From positions 62,001-126,000 of the forward strand of contig VENA01000003.1 of assembly GCA_009711785.1 (NCBI GenBank): DNA of 64,000 nt, read 5' to 3'. Below the pieces are notes generated by a model. The model made no database searches. It was not told the DNA's origin and worked only from the letters and a program-made list of their open reading frames with translations. The translations under genes were made by a program, and so were the position numbers. This stretch comes from Bacillota bacterium. GTDB taxonomy: Bacteria; Bacillota; Clostridia; Tissierellales; MES13. Positions 61,796 through 64,000 of the stretch are shown here, one piece after another; within the stretch, counting starts at the first letter, position 1, and every line of letters starts with the position of its first letter.

Positions 61796-62432
61796 TATTT
61801 TTAATTGCTACAGCTCTAACCGGTGAACCATCAGCATCTAAAGTTTTTAAAGGTAATATACTTAAAATGAAATATTCAGTATCTATATTGTCTAATTTAG
61901 TTAAATTTTCAATAATTAATATATCTTTACTTAAAAGAATTTTATGTACATTAAATGATTCTGAATCAATTTTATCTATTGATATAGTATCTATACCTAT
62001 CCCCTTTAAATTAAATTCCTTTAAATAGTTAGCAGCTTCAATGCTTAATGATGGAAAATCTAAGAAATATTTTTCCCTTCCCCAGTATTTACTCCAACCA
62101 GTTTTTAAAATAATGAATTCGACTTTAGCTATTCTTTCTTTATATTTAGATATATCATTAATTTCGATATATTCTTTTTCTAGTTTTGTAAAATCTAATA
62201 TAGTTGCTTTTCCTATATACCTATCTATTGATAAATTATCTAAGCTACTTCCCTTACTTAACATATGTTTTGGAGCGTCTATATGGGTTCCAGTGTGGGA
62301 ATACATACTAAGTTTTGTTTCCATGAATCCATCCCTTTGATGAGTATTAGAAACTTTAAATACCGGTGGTTCAGTTTTTGGAAAGACTGGCATATTTGAG
62401 TGAATAGTATGTGTTAAATCTATGACTTTCAT
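61773..62432 (-). CDS. Cyclase-family metal hydrolase (kynurenine formamidase-like)
   Basis: 219 residues: VIDLTHTIHSNMPVFP at the start and the metal-binding block YSHTGTHIDAPKHML (H-x-G-T-H-x-D), with VEFIILKTGWSKYWG and FNLKGIGIDTISID later. The family includes kynurenine formamidase and isatin hydrolase; substrate is not clear. Next to a divergent amine oxidase (about 120 bp apart). ATG after GAGGAGGT. Confidence 0.88.
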   Translation of the reverse strand: MKVIDLTHTIHSNMPVFPKTEPPVFKVSNTHQRDGFMETKLSMYSHTGTHIDAPKHMLSKGSSLDNLSIDRYIGKATILDFTKLEKEYIEINDISKYKERIAKVEFIILKTGWSKYWGREKYFLDFPSLSIEAANYLKEFNLKGIGIDTISIDKIDSESFNVHKILLSKDILIIENLTKLDNIDTEYFILSILPLKTLDADGSPVRAVAIKNKEHGSLK

Positions 62433-62555
62433 AATATATACCTCCTCTATATTAATTAAATTTATTATATCATATACATTAAATTATATATTTGTATATA
62501 ATATGAAATTTCACTTCATATAATTTTATAAGAAAAAATATATGGAGTTGATTAT

Positions 62556-64000
62556 ATGAATATTAAAAGTGTTGAAAATCCTAATAATCCTTCTCGAGAA
62601 AAAAGATATGAATTACTGAAAAAAGGTTTAAAAGAAGCTAAAAGATTGGAAGACTTTGATAATATTATAAGTTTACTAGCTCCACCTATAGATATAAATA
62701 AAATTGCCTCTCCTGGTCAGTTTAAAGGCATTAAAATTGGAATTATTGGTGCTGGTTTAGCTGGGCTATCTGCTTGCTATGAACTAAGAAAATTAGGCTT
62801 TGATATAACTATTTATGAATCTTCAAAAGAAAGGGTAGGTGGGAGAGTTTATACTTATTACTTCGATAAATTAAAAAAACTATATGGTGAATTAGGACCT
62901 ATGCGTATTCCTGTATCCCATGAAGCTACATGGAAGTTTATAGACTTATTTAAATTAGATACTAACCCCTATATTCAGGATAATGAAAATGCTTTTATAT
63001 ATGTAAAAAATACAAGAACTAGAAACAACGAAAAAGATATAATGAGATATATCTATCCTAAATTTAATTTAACTTTAAAGGAAAGAAAAATCCCTATATC
63101 TACATATTTAAAATGGGCTTATAATTGTCCTATAATTAATTTACCCGTTGAAATAAGAAAAGAATTATTACAAGTTAAAAAAATTTATGATTATAGAATT
63201 AATAATCTTGATTTTATTAATTCAAGAAAAGCATTTCAGTACTTAGGATTAACAGAAGATGCTATTAATCTAGTACAAAGTGTAGCATCCTTTGAAAGTG
63301 GCATTTTTTATTATAGTTTATTAGAACTTTTAAGGGATGAATATTCAGTTAATTTCTCATATCTATATGAAATAACCGGTGGATTTTCAAAATTACCAGA
63401 AGCTTTTTATAATTCTTTAACCTCACCCTTTCCTAATGAATTAGAAAATATTAAAAAAAATGACCTAGGAGATGTTAAATTCAATTTAGGTTGTGAAGTT
63501 ACAGCAATATCTAAAACTTCTAATAAAATTACTTTAGAATATAATAATAAATTTCGTAAGTATAAAGATACAAAGGATTTTGATTTTTTAATATGCGCAA
63601 TCCCCTTTTCTAAATTAAGAAATGTAAAATTATATCCCGGTTTTTCTAATAGAAAAATGCAAGCTATAAGGGAGGTAAATTATCCCCCTGCTCAAAAGAC
63701 ACTTTTATTATTTAAGGAAAGATTTTGGGAGACTTATCTTAAAAAACCTATTATTGGAGGAGGATCTTTTACTGACCTTCCTATAACTTCTGTATGGTAT
63801 CCATCCCCTTCAATTGAAAATAATAAAAATAAGCCCGGTGTTTTACTAGCTTCTTATAATTTCAGTTTAGATGCAGTAAGACTTGGAAATATAGATGACA
63901 ATGATAGAATAGCTTTAATAATAAAACAATTAGAATTTATTCATAATTTACCTAAAGGTTATCTTAATTCTATTTTACTTGACTTTAAAACAATTCAATG
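62556..64000 (+). CDS. Flavin amine oxidase (L-amino-acid or monoamine oxidase-like), cut by window end
   Basis: At least 481 residues; the 3' end lies beyond 64000. The FAD dinucleotide motif is IGIIGAGLAGLSACYELRKLGFDITIYESS, followed by GGRVYTYYFD and GELGPMRIPVSHEATWKFI, which is typical of bacterial L-amino-acid or monoamine oxidases; EITGGFSKLPEAF marks the substrate domain. The N-terminal 55 residues are an extra helical region. Use of O2 would be odd for an anaerobe, so another acceptor may be used. ATG with TGGAGTTG upstream. Confidence 0.85.
   Translation, partial: MNIKSVENPNNPSREKRYELLKKGLKEAKRLEDFDNIISLLAPPIDINKIASPGQFKGIKIGIIGAGLAGLSACYELRKLGFDITIYESSKERVGGRVYTYYFDKLKKLYGELGPMRIPVSHEATWKFIDLFKLDTNPYIQDNENAFIYVKNTRTRNNEKDIMRYIYPKFNLTLKERKIPISTYLKWAYNCPIINLPVEIRKELLQVKKIYDYRINNLDFINSRKAFQYLGLTEDAINLVQSVASFESGIFYYSLLELLRDEYSVNFSYLYEITGGFSKLPEAFYNSLTSPFPNELENIKKNDLGDVKFNLGCEVTAISKTSNKITLEYNNKFRKYKDTKDFDFLICAIPFSKLRNVKLYPGFSNRKMQAIREVNYPPAQKTLLLFKERFWETYLKKPIIGGGSFTDLPITSVWYPSPSIENNKNKPGVLLASYNFSLDAVRLGNIDDNDRIALIIKQLEFIHNLPKGYLNSILLDFKTIQ

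Noticed and set aside
1-64000. CRISPR arrays, prophage or conjugative genes
   Set aside because: No regularly spaced repeats, phage structural genes or relaxase-type genes are visible anywhere in the window.

Overview
The window is AT-rich (about 70% A+T by eye) chromosomal DNA of an anaerobic, endospore-forming Gram-positive bacterium, most likely a clostridial or Tissierella-type Firmicute. The signs are strong GGAGG ribosome sites with many TTG/GTG starts, spore germination genes (cwlJ, gerQ-like, spoVB), Ku/LigD end joining, a trimeric [FeFe] hydrogenase, iron-sulfur serine dehydratase, and a clostridial-type 6S RNA. Genus cannot be fixed from sequence alone. Both window edges cut genes: polA (3' part missing) at the left and a flavin amine oxidase at the right.

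Layout. 1-6.6 kb: DNA polymerase I; an ECF sigma / anti-sigma / SIMPL operon; an L,D-transpeptidase. 6.7-8.3 kb: tRNA-Leu, then a looser stretch with one TIM-barrel gene and a decayed serine-hydrolase fragment. 8.3-20.9 kb: thioesterase, RDD membrane protein, a LysR regulator resembling the selenium-associated subfamily, M18 aminopeptidase, DegS/DegU-like two-component pair, a double-cubane reductase followed by a DUF3343 (Se/S carrier-like) gene, histidine ammonia-lyase, small conserved genes, LacI and MarR regulators. 21-30 kb: M23 peptidase plus bactofilin, diacylglycerol kinase-like protein, a heterodimeric ABC exporter, SpoVB-like flippase, 6S RNA. 30-40 kb: FtsH, lysA plus LD-carboxypeptidase, a sigma-54 activator, several unrecognised small proteins, SRAP peptidase, DUF362 ferredoxin protein. 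40-44 kb: a TOBE/Mop-like gene with two in-frame UGA codons, then a split LigD/Ku operon and two tiny genes. 44-53.8 kb: RluA, NAD kinase, PepF, a phospholipase C-fold protein, the serC-serA-DUF1015 operon, cwlJ/gerQ. 53.9-64 kb: hydCBA hydrogenase operon, sdaAB-sdaAA, PatB-like C-S lyase, a divergent UppS paralogue, a cyclase-family hydrolase and the amine oxidase.

The most notable item is the 73-codon gene at 40221-40442. It reads through two UGA codons as a complete molybdate-binding (Mop/TOBE) domain, with ribosome site, terminator and a GC-rich hairpin just after the UGAs. I read it as a candidate selenoprotein with a U-x3-U motif. Two other genes here (the LysR regulator at 9745 and DUF3343 at 14831) belong to families linked to selenium metabolism, which fits. 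Other items worth a look are the DUF1015 protein in the serine operon, the fully split NHEJ LigD, a perfect 15-bp palindrome abutting a ribosome site, and an isolated GC-rich segment resembling an IS21-type end.
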